Of a stretch of 64,000 nucleotides of DNA, positions 43,436 through 51,981 are shown piece by piece; position 1 is the first letter of the stretch, and each line of letters starts with the position of its first letter. Both the position numbers and the translations under genes were made by a program. This stretch comes from Gemmatimonadota bacterium (GTDB lineage: Bacteria; 4572-55; J002): positions 28,020-92,019 of the forward strand of contig RFFQ01000146.1 in the NCBI GenBank assembly GCA_003697105.1, given 5' to 3'. A model generated the notes under the pieces. The model worked only from the letters and a program-made list of their open reading frames with translations. It had not been told where the DNA came from and ran no database searches.

Positions 43436-45076
43436 ATGGATTTTAATTATGAGAGATTGACTGAAACGCTCACGCCTTCAACGTTTGCACTTATACTTAA
43501 AAATTCATTTACAAAATCGGAAATTATAAATTATGCGCGAAAATGCGGGGTGAATTATCAAGGTCGGCGGATTAAATCGGTACCACTTCCGCAACTTATT
43601 GAAGACTTAAATGAAAATTTTCAAAATGATCCCAAATTTGCAAAATCATTTATTCGATCTTTATCTAAAAAAAATGCAAATTATATCGACCGTTTCAAAG
43701 AGATGTCTCCTGCCGATATTCACGCCTATTTGGAGACCGAAAAAGCCAATTATGTTGCGCAAGATGCGGTTGGGAATATTCTATGTGCGTTATGGCTGGA
43801 TACCCGTGATGATGTTCACCATCTTTACGACCAACTCCGGGATGAATTGGTGGACTTGCTCAAACCAACCGCCCCAATCTCCCCCAAAAAGAATGGCGCC
43901 ACCGTGACTCCCACAACTGAAACACCACCCGATAAATCGCCGGGATCGATAACTGAAGCCGAAATTCATCACCCGCCCACAGACGAACTTCAGTTACTCA
44001 AAGAAGCGAATCAAAAGCTACAAAATGATCTTCGGACTGCCCAACGTGAGATTCAACGACTTTCTGCGGCTTTAAAAGACCAGCAAGACGCCACAGAAGG
44101 TTTGCGAACGCGGCTCAAAACGCGGCGCACCGATGCCAAACAGTATCAGGCAGAGCGGGATCAGTTGGAAAAAAAACTGAAAGCGGCACTGGAAGAAATC
44201 GAACATCTTAAAGCACAGTTAGCGCAACTCCAACCGCATACCGACGTGATAGACGACCTCTACAGCCAAATCCGGCGTTTGGAACGGGAAAATCGTAAGT
44301 TGGAATACGATCTAAATAAAGCCAATCAAGATCGTCTGGAATGGCAATCCAAGCCAAACCCATTTTTTGAAGCGCTGGAAAAAGAGATGCGCTCTCAAAA
44401 AGAAGAATTGCGCCAATTACACTTGCTGGGTCAAGACCGGGATGAGAAGGTGTTGAGATTATTGAACTCAGTGATCCAGCAACAAGGACATACCCGCCGT
44501 GAGGTGGACCGGCTCCGTGAAATTTTGGAATCACAAGGTAAACGCCCACGAGGTAAAAGTGATTTGGAGCGCGTGGCGGTCTTTGTGGATGTCCAGAACA
44601 TGTTTTATGGCGCGAAAAAGCAGTTCAATGCTCGCTTAGATTACGCCAAACTCCTAGATGCGGCGGTAGGCAAACGGCGGTTGATTCAAGCGACTGCTTA
44701 CGTCGTGCAAACCCCGGAAATCGATCAGAGTGCGTTTGTATCTATGCTCCAGCATCGAAATTACACCGTTAAAACTAAGGACTTACGGCTGCGGGCAGAT
44801 GGATCCGCCAAAGGCGATTGGGACATGGGAATGGCGCTAGATATGCTCCGTATGGCGGAACGTGGCGTTGATGTGATCTCTTTGGTGAGTGGGGACGGCG
44901 ATTTTGTCGATCTTGTCAACTTGATCAAAACCAAAGGGCCAAAAGTGGAAGTGTTTGCGTTTACGCAAAATATTGCGGTGGATTTGCGTGAAGCCGCCGA
45001 CCACTTTTATGCGATTGGAACAGACCTGTTACTGGGGTTTGATACCGTGAGTGAGGAAAAAGAAGCTGTTAGTTAA
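43436..45076 (+). CDS. Coiled-coil NYN-domain (LabA/DUF88-like) protein
   Basis: A 546-residue cytoplasmic protein. An N-terminal helical region (about 1-130) that I do not recognise is followed by a coiled coil (about 180-370) and a C-terminal NYN/PIN-like ribonuclease domain (about 378-530). Its acidic active-site residues are visible in VAVFVDVQNMFY, KGDWDMGMALDML and SLVSGDGDFVDLV. Such domains usually cleave RNA or bind nucleic acid; targets are unknown. AGGAGG sits 5 bases before ATG 43436; a GTG at 43430 is possible. It heads a seven-gene run with short gaps. Confidence 0.9.
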   Translation: MDFNYERLTETLTPSTFALILKNSFTKSEIINYARKCGVNYQGRRIKSVPLPQLIEDLNENFQNDPKFAKSFIRSLSKKNANYIDRFKEMSPADIHAYLETEKANYVAQDAVGNILCALWLDTRDDVHHLYDQLRDELVDLLKPTAPISPKKNGATVTPTTETPPDKSPGSITEAEIHHPPTDELQLLKEANQKLQNDLRTAQREIQRLSAALKDQQDATEGLRTRLKTRRTDAKQYQAERDQLEKKLKAALEEIEHLKAQLAQLQPHTDVIDDLYSQIRRLERENRKLEYDLNKANQDRLEWQSKPNPFFEALEKEMRSQKEELRQLHLLGQDRDEKVLRLLNSVIQQQGHTRREVDRLREILESQGKRPRGKSDLERVAVFVDVQNMFYGAKKQFNARLDYAKLLDAAVGKRRLIQATAYVVQTPEIDQSAFVSMLQHRNYTVKTKDLRLRADGSAKGDWDMGMALDMLRMAERGVDVISLVSGDGDFVDLVNLIKTKGPKVEVFAFTQNIAVDLREAADHFYAIGTDLLLGFDTVSEEKEAVS

Positions 45077-45094
45077 ATACGATGGGGATTAACG

Positions 45095-46633
45095 ATGGCA
45101 ACGCGGGAACGCCTCGGAAAACAACTCATCAAAGCCGGAAAACTCACTGGAAAACAGTTAGACTATGCTTTAGCGCAACAAGCAAAAACCGCGCAGCGAC
45201 TCGGCTCGATTTTGATTGAGCACCAACTGGCAACTCCGGCGGATGTCGGAACCGTGCTGGCAAACCAATTTCAACACCCGGCGATTGATCTGGCAACGGT
45301 GACACCCAGCAAAGAAGCCCTTGCCCGCATACCCCGAGTATTTGCGAAAGCACATCATGTGTTACCCTTGTGGTGTGACCACCACCAACTGGTGATCGCC
45401 GTTTGTGACCCTACCCACGCCAAACTCATTTCACGTTTGGCAGATTTGACCGGAATGGTGATTGATACCCGGGTATGCCCTCAAATTTGTATTGATCGGG
45501 CGATTGAAATTTACTACACTCCGGCGGTATCCGGTCGTCGTCCGGCAACTGCCGCTGAAGGCTCTCCGAAGCGACCCGCCGTGGTTTGGAAAAATTCGCT
45601 TTTAATGGAGAAAATCCGGCAGGTAAAAGCACGTTCACCGCTCCCGCGCCGGATAAAACCGCCGATTTACACCGGATATTCATGGATATTACTTGTCTCA
45701 ATATTGGCGCATTTTAGTTTTGGGTGGTGGATGTTTTCGATGCCAATCGCACCCCATCGAATTGACATCCCGCCGAAACCGGAAGCGATTCGCATTGCTG
45801 GCTTTTTCCCCGAAAAACAGGAGTGGTTACCGGCTAAATTGGCACCAGAACCGGCACCGGCAGTGAAAATCCCCCTGGCGGAACACGATGTTTCCGCACC
45901 GGATAATGCCCCTGCGCCGGAAATGGACCATCTACCGCGTGACCCCGAACCCACACCGGCACCGGTAGGTAAACCGGATGGCGAACCGTCGGGGACCTCC
46001 GCTCAGGAGGCTGTGGGCGGTGGAGATGGCAATCCTGCTCACGGTGTGGATGTCGGCTCACAAGGTGTTTTGAAATTTCTGACGGGGAAAGATGAATCCG
46101 GGAAGGCGTCTTCCCGTCGTGACGTGCAACAGGATGTGGATCGTGCCCTGCAACAGCGCGGTAAACTTACACGGGGGGGTCACGCTACCGGCTCGGAAAC
46201 AGGTCGGGGTACTGGGCTAGAAGGGGAAGGTTATGCCCACACCGGTAGCCAGACAAGTGCTACCCAGTCCGTAAGATTGGGTAAAAACGGGACGGTTCAC
46301 CCCAATGCGATTACGGCACTTCACGGTAGTGGTACCGGCGGTGCTAGCCGTAGCCGGACAGAAATTCAACAGCGGGTTGCCGCCTATCTGGTGGCAATCC
46401 GGAATTTGTATAATCAGGAGTTAAAAACATCACCCACGTTAGCTGGCCGGTTGGTCATTGAGTTTACCATTTTGGCAAATGGCACGTTGAGCGAGGTTCA
46501 CATCCGCGAATCCACCTTGAACCATGACCGGTTTGAGCAGGATGTTCTAAGCCGCGTTAAACGGTGGCGGTTTAATCCCATTCCGGCGGGGGTTGTCACG
46601 GTGGTTTATCCATTTGATTTTTATAGTTCCTAA
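45095..46633 (+). CDS. MshEN-domain protein fused through a membrane span to a TonB/AgmX-like domain
   Basis: A 512-residue protein. Residues 1-145 resemble the N-terminal domain of type II secretion and pilus ATPases (GspE/PilB/MshE): LGKQLIKAGKLTGKQLDYAL, LGSILIEHQLATPADV, HHVLPLWCDHHQLVIAV. In other proteins this domain can bind cyclic di-GMP. No ATPase domain follows. Instead there is one membrane span (about 193-212), a Pro/Gly-rich periplasmic linker, and a C-terminal TonB/AgmX-like domain (about 425-512, LAGRLVIEFTILANGTLSEV and VKRWRFNPIP). I infer a protein that carries a cytoplasmic signal to the outer envelope. It is the second gene of the operon, 18 bases after the NYN gene. Confidence 0.87.
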   Translation: MATRERLGKQLIKAGKLTGKQLDYALAQQAKTAQRLGSILIEHQLATPADVGTVLANQFQHPAIDLATVTPSKEALARIPRVFAKAHHVLPLWCDHHQLVIAVCDPTHAKLISRLADLTGMVIDTRVCPQICIDRAIEIYYTPAVSGRRPATAAEGSPKRPAVVWKNSLLMEKIRQVKARSPLPRRIKPPIYTGYSWILLVSILAHFSFGWWMFSMPIAPHRIDIPPKPEAIRIAGFFPEKQEWLPAKLAPEPAPAVKIPLAEHDVSAPDNAPAPEMDHLPRDPEPTPAPVGKPDGEPSGTSAQEAVGGGDGNPAHGVDVGSQGVLKFLTGKDESGKASSRRDVQQDVDRALQQRGKLTRGGHATGSETGRGTGLEGEGYAHTGSQTSATQSVRLGKNGTVHPNAITALHGSGTGGASRSRTEIQQRVAAYLVAIRNLYNQELKTSPTLAGRLVIEFTILANGTLSEVHIRESTLNHDRFEQDVLSRVKRWRFNPIPAGVVTVVYPFDFYSS

Positions 46634-46654
46634 ATTTGGGGGAGAGTAGCGACG

Positions 46655-47782
46655 ATGGCACTGGAAGGGAATCTAAACGATTTTGCACTTTCTGAAATTT
46701 TACAACTGATCTCCGTGCAACAAAAGAGCGGCTACTTGGAGTTGCGTTCCGGCAATGATCGCGCCGAAATTTGGTTTGAAAAAGGGCGAATTGTGTTTGC
46801 GGATCAGCAGTTAAAACCGTTGACCAGTTTGATCAAAGAACATCTTATCAACACTAAGGTTCTGACTCCAGATATTATTTCCCGCGTGGAAAATGCGGCT
46901 CAACAGTCCCGGATTAGTTTTGAAAAAGTGCTGGTTTCTGGAGGCTATTTGGGGGCAGATGAGTTGGCGGCAGTCTCCGAATTTATTATCAGTGAGATGA
47001 TTCACGGGCTGTTCAAATGGCAGGAGGGCACCTATAAATTTGATGCCGATGTGACCCGCCCGAGCAGTCCCGCCGATGTATCGCTTAAAACCGAAGGGTT
47101 GCTGATGGAGGGGATGCGCCGGATCGATGAGTGGCCCGGCATTTTAGAGCAATTACCCTCACCCAAAATGTGGGTACACCCGGGCACAGCTAACCCCGAC
47201 GATTACTCCCTGACGGAAGAAGAACAAAAGATTATCGAACTGGCTCAAAATGGCATTCGGTTAGCCGACTTGGTGAATCAAGCCGGAATTGGGCAATACC
47301 GTACTTACGAAACGGTCTGTAACTTAAAAGAAGTGGATTTGCTGACGGTCTCCGAACCCACAATTGATACAGAAGAAACCAAAAAACAGATAAAACGCCG
47401 CATCCATGTCGGCCGGTTTTTACGACCCTTGCTGGCATTTGTCGTGGTGGTGCTACTGATTGCTGTTGCTCTTACTGCCATTTTGGGTGCGCGGTGGGGT
47501 TTGAAACAGATCGGTTTTTCCAAAATCTCCAATGCTGCAGCGAAACGGGCCAATATGCAACAAGAGATGGAATCAATTCGATTGGCATTGGATGTCTATT
47601 TGATTCAATATCATTACTATCCGGCTGAATTAGAGGATTTGGTTGCCGTCAATCTGCTCTCTCCGGATCAAATTCGGGATGATTTTCGGGAACAAATCTA
47701 TGGTTATCGCTTAACCAATGGTAATCGCTCCTATGAAATTGATTCCCGCTATTTGGACCCTCAATTTTACTACCCACAATGA
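46655..47782 (+). CDS. DUF4388 protein with membrane span and pseudopilin-like C-terminus
   Basis: A 375-residue protein. The N-terminal DUF4388/PATAN-like domain (1-105, LEGNLNDFALSEILQLI, KSGYLELR, GRIVFAD) is typical of signalling proteins in gliding and type IV pilus systems. A helical region with winged-helix character (LIxLAQNGIRLADLV) follows, then a membrane span (about 256-282), and a C-terminal part (about 300-375) resembling the periplasmic end of GspG-type pseudopilins (IRLALDVYLIQYHYYPAELEDLV). There is no prepilin cleavage site. It overlaps the ABC ATPase gene by 4 bases (ATGA). Confidence 0.82.
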   Translation: MALEGNLNDFALSEILQLISVQQKSGYLELRSGNDRAEIWFEKGRIVFADQQLKPLTSLIKEHLINTKVLTPDIISRVENAAQQSRISFEKVLVSGGYLGADELAAVSEFIISEMIHGLFKWQEGTYKFDADVTRPSSPADVSLKTEGLLMEGMRRIDEWPGILEQLPSPKMWVHPGTANPDDYSLTEEEQKIIELAQNGIRLADLVNQAGIGQYRTYETVCNLKEVDLLTVSEPTIDTEETKKQIKRRIHVGRFLRPLLAFVVVVLLIAVALTAILGARWGLKQIGFSKISNAAAKRANMQQEMESIRLALDVYLIQYHYYPAELEDLVAVNLLSPDQIRDDFREQIYGYRLTNGNRSYEIDSRYLDPQFYYPQ

Positions 47783-48531
47783 TTGAACTGCAGCACGTTA
47801 CGAAACGGTTTGGTGACCTGACCGCCGTTGATAATCTGAATTTAAGCATTCCCAAAGGTGAATTTTTCGGCTTTTTGGGCCAAAATGGCGCGGGTAAGAC
47901 CACGACCATCAAAATGATGACCGGTTTATTACGCCCGACAGAAGGTACGATTTTGATCGATGGAATTAATATTCAGCAAGAGCCGGAAAAAGCCAAATTC
48001 CGCATTGGTTATGTCCCGGATAGTCCTTATGTGTATGAAAAGCTCACCGGACGGGAGTTTCTTTACTTTACCGGTAATTTGTACCGGTTGGACCAAGAAA
48101 CGATCCGCCGCCGGACAGATTACTTCCTCGATCTGTTTGAACTCCAAGACGCCGCCGACAAACGCACGGAAGAATATTCACACGGGATGCGGCAGAAGAT
48201 CGTCATGTCTTCTGCGTTTATTCATTTGCCCCGCGTGATGATTGTGGATGAACCGATGGTCGGGCTTGACCCCCAAAGCGCTAAGATGATTAAGAGTATT
48301 CTCCGCAAACTCTGTGATGATCAGGGTAGTACGGTCTTTATGTCCAGCCATAGTTTGCCGGTGGTGGAGGAACTTTGTGATCGGATTGGGATTATTGTAA
48401 AAGGGCGACTCATTGCTTTGGGCACCTTGGATGAGCTAAAAGCACAAGCTCGCCTCGAAAGAGGCATGACCCTAGAACATCTGTTTTTAGAACTCACCGG
48501 CGGTGTTAAAGAGGCGAATTTAATTGATTAA
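47779..48531 (+). CDS. ABC transporter ATP-binding protein
   Basis: A 250-residue ATPase: Walker A GQNGAGKT (34-41), Q-loop GYVPDSPYVYE, signature YSHGMRQKI, Walker B VMIVDEPMVGLD, switch histidine in SSHSLP. It resembles ATPases of ABC-2 exporters (CcmA/NatA type). Its permease is most likely the product of 49436, with one enzyme gene in between. The start overlaps the DUF4388 gene. Confidence 0.95.
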   Translation: MIELQHVTKRFGDLTAVDNLNLSIPKGEFFGFLGQNGAGKTTTIKMMTGLLRPTEGTILIDGINIQQEPEKAKFRIGYVPDSPYVYEKLTGREFLYFTGNLYRLDQETIRRRTDYFLDLFELQDAADKRTEEYSHGMRQKIVMSSAFIHLPRVMIVDEPMVGLDPQSAKMIKSILRKLCDDQGSTVFMSSHSLPVVEELCDRIGIIVKGRLIALGTLDELKAQARLERGMTLEHLFLELTGGVKEANLID

Positions 48532-48555
48532 TAAACGGGTACAGCAAACCTAACG

Positions 48556-49443
48556 ATGTCCATATTATTCCTATTTTTTGATGGCGTCGGCATTGGGGTG
48601 AACGACCCGCGGGTCAATCCTCTTGCCCGGACGCCATCTCGTTTTTTAAGCCATTTTTTAGATGATACCCTGAGGTCACCGTACGGGGGACGGGTTGTCC
48701 CGACAAATGCGACCCTGGGGGTAGCAGGTGTTCCGCAGAGTGCGACCGGCCAGACGACCCTGTTCACCGGTGTGAATGCCTCACAGGTGGTTGGCAAGCA
48801 TATTAGCGGTTTTCCGACACAACCCTTACGCGAACTTTTGAACGAGTATAACCTGCTGAAAGCATTGCATAACCGTGCCCAACGGGTCTGTTTTGCCAAC
48901 TGCTACACGGAGGACTACTTTAAGCGCCGAAAAATCTGGTATTCCGCGACAACTTGGTGTATTTTATCGTCGGGGGCGCGGCATTTTATGCTTGATGACC
49001 TAAAACAGGATCGGGGTGTTTCCCATGATTTTACCAATGCCTTTCTGAATGAATTCGGGTATGATGTGCCGCTCCGGACACCGGAAAAAGCTGGGCAGAT
49101 TTTAGGCAATTTACTGGCAGACCATGATTTGGTTTTATTTGAGCATATTCTTACCGATAAAATCAGCCATCGTAAAAGTTTTGAGATGGCACAGGACCTC
49201 ATCCAAACGATTGACCGGTTTTTCGATGGGGTATTTGAGACCGTCGATTTGAATCAGCATACCATTTTGTTCAGCAGTGACCACGGTGGCTTTGAAGATT
49301 TGAGTCATGGGAAACACACCACCAATCCGGTACTCACCCTTATTTGGGGGAAAGATCAAGACCGGCTGGCACGCCGGATCCATAGCATTCAAGATATAAC
49401 GCCTGCCATTATCGACTTGTTTGAAGACTGTTACCATGAATGA
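48556..49443 (+). CDS. Alkaline-phosphatase-superfamily metalloenzyme
   Basis: A 295-residue protein with no signal peptide, related to phosphopentomutase and cofactor-independent phosphoglycerate mutase. Likely metal ligands are D9 (FFDGVG), D and H in LTDKISH, DH in FSSDHGG and H in HGKHTTNP. The expected nucleophile is S62 in QSATGQTT. A cap domain lies in the middle (about 85-190). The substrate is unknown; phosphate-ester transfer or hydrolysis is the safe prediction. It sits between an ABC ATPase and its probable permease, and its last 8 bases overlap the permease gene, so a link with transport is likely. Confidence 0.85.
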   Translation: MSILFLFFDGVGIGVNDPRVNPLARTPSRFLSHFLDDTLRSPYGGRVVPTNATLGVAGVPQSATGQTTLFTGVNASQVVGKHISGFPTQPLRELLNEYNLLKALHNRAQRVCFANCYTEDYFKRRKIWYSATTWCILSSGARHFMLDDLKQDRGVSHDFTNAFLNEFGYDVPLRTPEKAGQILGNLLADHDLVLFEHILTDKISHRKSFEMAQDLIQTIDRFFDGVFETVDLNQHTILFSSDHGGFEDLSHGKHTTNPVLTLIWGKDQDRLARRIHSIQDITPAIIDLFEDCYHE

Positions 49444-51127
49444 GTTACGCCTCATTACCGGGATCAAAGCACGTAATTTTATCAATAGCATCACTGAACG
49501 GTCGGTAGATCGGATTGCTCGAAACGTGGCATATATCGTTATCGCGACATTATTTGTGGTGGGGATGTTTGCCATCTTTCTAGCAATGTTCAGCTATTTG
49601 CAAACCGATGCCGATGTATTGGGACCCATTCTCACTGCCCGGATTTTGCGGATTGCATTCTTAAGCTTTTTTTCCTTACTGGTCATCAGCAATATCATCA
49701 CGTCGTTATCCACGTTGTACCGCTCCTCGGAAGTTGTTTATCTGTTTTCCACCCCGATGACCCATCTAAATGTGTTTATCACCAAATTTATCGAAAATGT
49801 CTTTTTCAGTTCATGGGCGATCCTCATGTTGGGGATTCCCATTGTTGCCGCTTATGGCCTCATTGTAAACGCACCGTTTTATTTTTACCCCTGGATTTTG
49901 CTTATTTTTATCCCGTTTGTTCTCATTTCTGCCAGTTGGGGGGTTTCTTTTACGATTATTCTGACCCGCTTATTTTCGCACCAACGGGCGCGCAAATGGT
50001 TGACCGGCGGTTTGTTCCTCAGTGGCATCTCGGTTGCCATTTATGCCTATTTAACCCGCCCGCGGCGATTGGTGATCGGGGATACCGATAGTTTGTTGGA
50101 AGTGGATCGCTTTTTAGCTCGCGCGCAGGTTGTCTCGTTGCCGGTTATGCCGCATTCATGGATGGTGGAAACCTTTTTATCGATTGTGGATGGCGTTCTA
50201 AATGATGCGTATTTTTACACGGCATTGCTGATCAGCACGGCGATTGTCTCTTTACAAATGGTGCTTTGGATTGCTTACAAATGGTATTACCCCAGTTGGA
50301 CGCGCTCATTAGAATCTGGTGGTACAGAACGTCGCCGTTCGGGAACATACCGGGATGTAACCTTCAATCCACTTTTCAAACTTTTTCCGCAAGATGTGCG
50401 GAGCCTGATCGTCAAGGACATACGTTTGTTCCTCCGCGATCCGAATCAGTGGGGGCAATTGCTGATCATTGCCACGTTGCTGGTGGTCTATATTTTTAAT
50501 TTGGCAAATCTGCCGCCGTACTTTGACAACGATTTTTGGAAGGTGATTATCTCTTTCCTGAATTTTGCGTTCACGGGTTATGTGTTCGCGACGATTTCCG
50601 TACGGTTTGTGTTTCCGTCGGTCAGTCTGGAAGGTCATAGTTTTTGGTCGGTGGGGACGGCACCAATTAAAATTGAAACGCTTTTTTGGGAGAAATATAT
50701 GTTAGCGTTTTTGCTATCGCTTGCCGGAGCAGAAACGTTGGTGACAGTCTCCAACTTGATGCTCAAAGCTGATCGGGTGAGCCTGATCGTGGCATGGGTG
50801 GGTACTTTTTTTGTAATCGCAGCGCTGACAGCGATCAATGTGGGCTTAGGGGCGGTTTATCCTTATTTTCATGAAAAAAACCCGTCCCGCATCGCCTCGA
50901 CCGCCGGGGCGATGGTTTCCGTAATCATTTGTGTGGTTTATGTGCTAACGGTTTCGGCATTAGTCGGGTTTTTAACGTGGGCATATTACGGTACCCGCTG
51001 GACCGCTTTTCATGCGACACCGGAAATGGTAAGGGATGCGGTGTTAGCATTCGTATTAATTCACTTGATAGCAATCGGGTTACCGGTTCGCTACGGTATT
51101 CGTTCCCTAAAATATCGGGATTTATAA
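49436..51127 (+). CDS. ABC exporter permease
   Basis: A 563-residue inner-membrane protein with about twelve hydrophobic segments in two halves and a cytoplasmic loop (about 280-330). The pattern matches large ABC-2-like putative exporter permeases. The ATG at 49436 overlaps the preceding gene by 8 bases; a TTG 15 bases upstream is less likely. With the ATPase of 47779 it should form a complete exporter whose cargo cannot be told from sequence. Confidence 0.88.
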   Translation: MNELRLITGIKARNFINSITERSVDRIARNVAYIVIATLFVVGMFAIFLAMFSYLQTDADVLGPILTARILRIAFLSFFSLLVISNIITSLSTLYRSSEVVYLFSTPMTHLNVFITKFIENVFFSSWAILMLGIPIVAAYGLIVNAPFYFYPWILLIFIPFVLISASWGVSFTIILTRLFSHQRARKWLTGGLFLSGISVAIYAYLTRPRRLVIGDTDSLLEVDRFLARAQVVSLPVMPHSWMVETFLSIVDGVLNDAYFYTALLISTAIVSLQMVLWIAYKWYYPSWTRSLESGGTERRRSGTYRDVTFNPLFKLFPQDVRSLIVKDIRLFLRDPNQWGQLLIIATLLVVYIFNLANLPPYFDNDFWKVIISFLNFAFTGYVFATISVRFVFPSVSLEGHSFWSVGTAPIKIETLFWEKYMLAFLLSLAGAETLVTVSNLMLKADRVSLIVAWVGTFFVIAALTAINVGLGAVYPYFHEKNPSRIASTAGAMVSVIICVVYVLTVSALVGFLTWAYYGTRWTAFHATPEMVRDAVLAFVLIHLIAIGLPVRYGIRSLKYRDL

Positions 51128-51141
51128 TGGAGGTTTCATCA

Positions 51142-51726
51142 ATGAAAAAGCTTATATGTACGCTGTTTCTCTGTGTGATTCTGGCGGCGCCGGGGCTTGC
51201 GCGTGAACGATCTATTTTTGGCGCTAGCCGGACGGTTATCGGGGGTTTTGGGGGTCCTGTTCTTAAAATTACGGATATTAATGGTGACATCGGCGCGCTC
51301 GTGGGTGGGCGCGGTGGCTGGATTTTGAACCACTCCCTGACACTGGGTGCGGGAGGGTATCTATTAGCCAGTGATCTGGACTTGACCCCGAAAGTGGCAC
51401 CACTAGATGAAGTGCCTATCCCGGAACAATTGAAATTCGGTTACGGCGGTTTTGAGATGGGCTATGTTATCCGCCCAAAAGAACTGGTACATTTTTCATT
51501 TAATACGCTCTTGGGCGCCGGGAACGTCCGTTTAGAGAATTTTGAAGATAACTTTTTTGTGGTTGAACCGGCATTGAATATGGAGATCAATGTTACTCCC
51601 AATATGCGGCTGGGCATGGGTCTCAGTTACCGGTTGGTGAATGGTGTCGATGATAATGTGTGGGTGAATGATGCGGATCTTACCAACACGGTGGGGGTTA
51701 TCACCCTTAAATTTGGTAAATTTTAA
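51142..51726 (+). CDS. Small outer-membrane beta-barrel protein
   Basis: A 194-residue exported protein: signal peptide (about 1-20, KKLICTLFLCVILAAPGLA) followed by about eight amphipathic strands rich in Gly and aromatic residues (GALVGGRGGWILN, LKFGYGGFEMGYV, VGVITLKFGKF), ending in an aromatic residue as barrels do. GGAGG lies 9 bases before ATG 51142; an open frame extends upstream inside the permease gene but is not used. Last gene of the NYN-to-barrel run, 14 bases after the permease. Confidence 0.85.
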   Translation: MKKLICTLFLCVILAAPGLARERSIFGASRTVIGGFGGPVLKITDINGDIGALVGGRGGWILNHSLTLGAGGYLLASDLDLTPKVAPLDEVPIPEQLKFGYGGFEMGYVIRPKELVHFSFNTLLGAGNVRLENFEDNFFVVEPALNMEINVTPNMRLGMGLSYRLVNGVDDNVWVNDADLTNTVGVITLKFGKF

Positions 51727-51760
51727 ACCCTTGTAAACGAGACGAAATCCTGCTATATTT

Positions 51761-51792
51761 AGGCGTGTCGGTTTTATAGGCACGCCTTTTTT
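51761..51792 (+). terminator. Intrinsic terminator of the NYN-to-barrel operon
   Basis: Stem AGGCGTG (51761-51767) with CACGCCT (51781-51787) followed by a T run. Confidence 0.9.
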
Positions 51793-51842
51793 ATCCTGAA
51801 GTCTTCAGCCTATTGCCATAACCTGCCTTGCACCCGCTGCTG

Positions 51843-51897
51843 CCTGAGCTTGTCGAAGGTTGCCCTGTCGAAAGCAGTGGCCGGGGGCTTCGACTAC
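51843..51897. repeat. REP-like palindromic element (CCTGAGCTTGTCGAAGG type)
   Basis: The motif CCTGAGCTTGTCGAAGG (51843-51859) belongs to a well-known kind of dispersed intergenic repeat (CTTCGACAAGCTCAGG on the other strand). A diverged inverted copy follows (CTGTCGAAAGC and GGCTTCGACTA, about 51864-51897). Composition is GC-richer than the surroundings. It lies between the terminator and the lamin-tail gene. Confidence 0.55.
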
Positions 51898-51981
51898 CGG
51901 GTCTCGATGCTCAACCGGTGTGCTATTTTTGATAATGATAATAGGTTACGCAAAACAGACATTTGTTTAAGGATAGGAAAA

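Noticed and set aside
50929..51141. Longer open frame upstream of the small barrel gene
   Set aside because: It lies inside the permease gene, while a strong ribosome-binding site and signal peptide mark the start at 51142.
51850..51981. Longer N-terminus for the lamin-tail protein
   Set aside because: It would translate a REP-like element and bury the signal peptide 44 residues inside.
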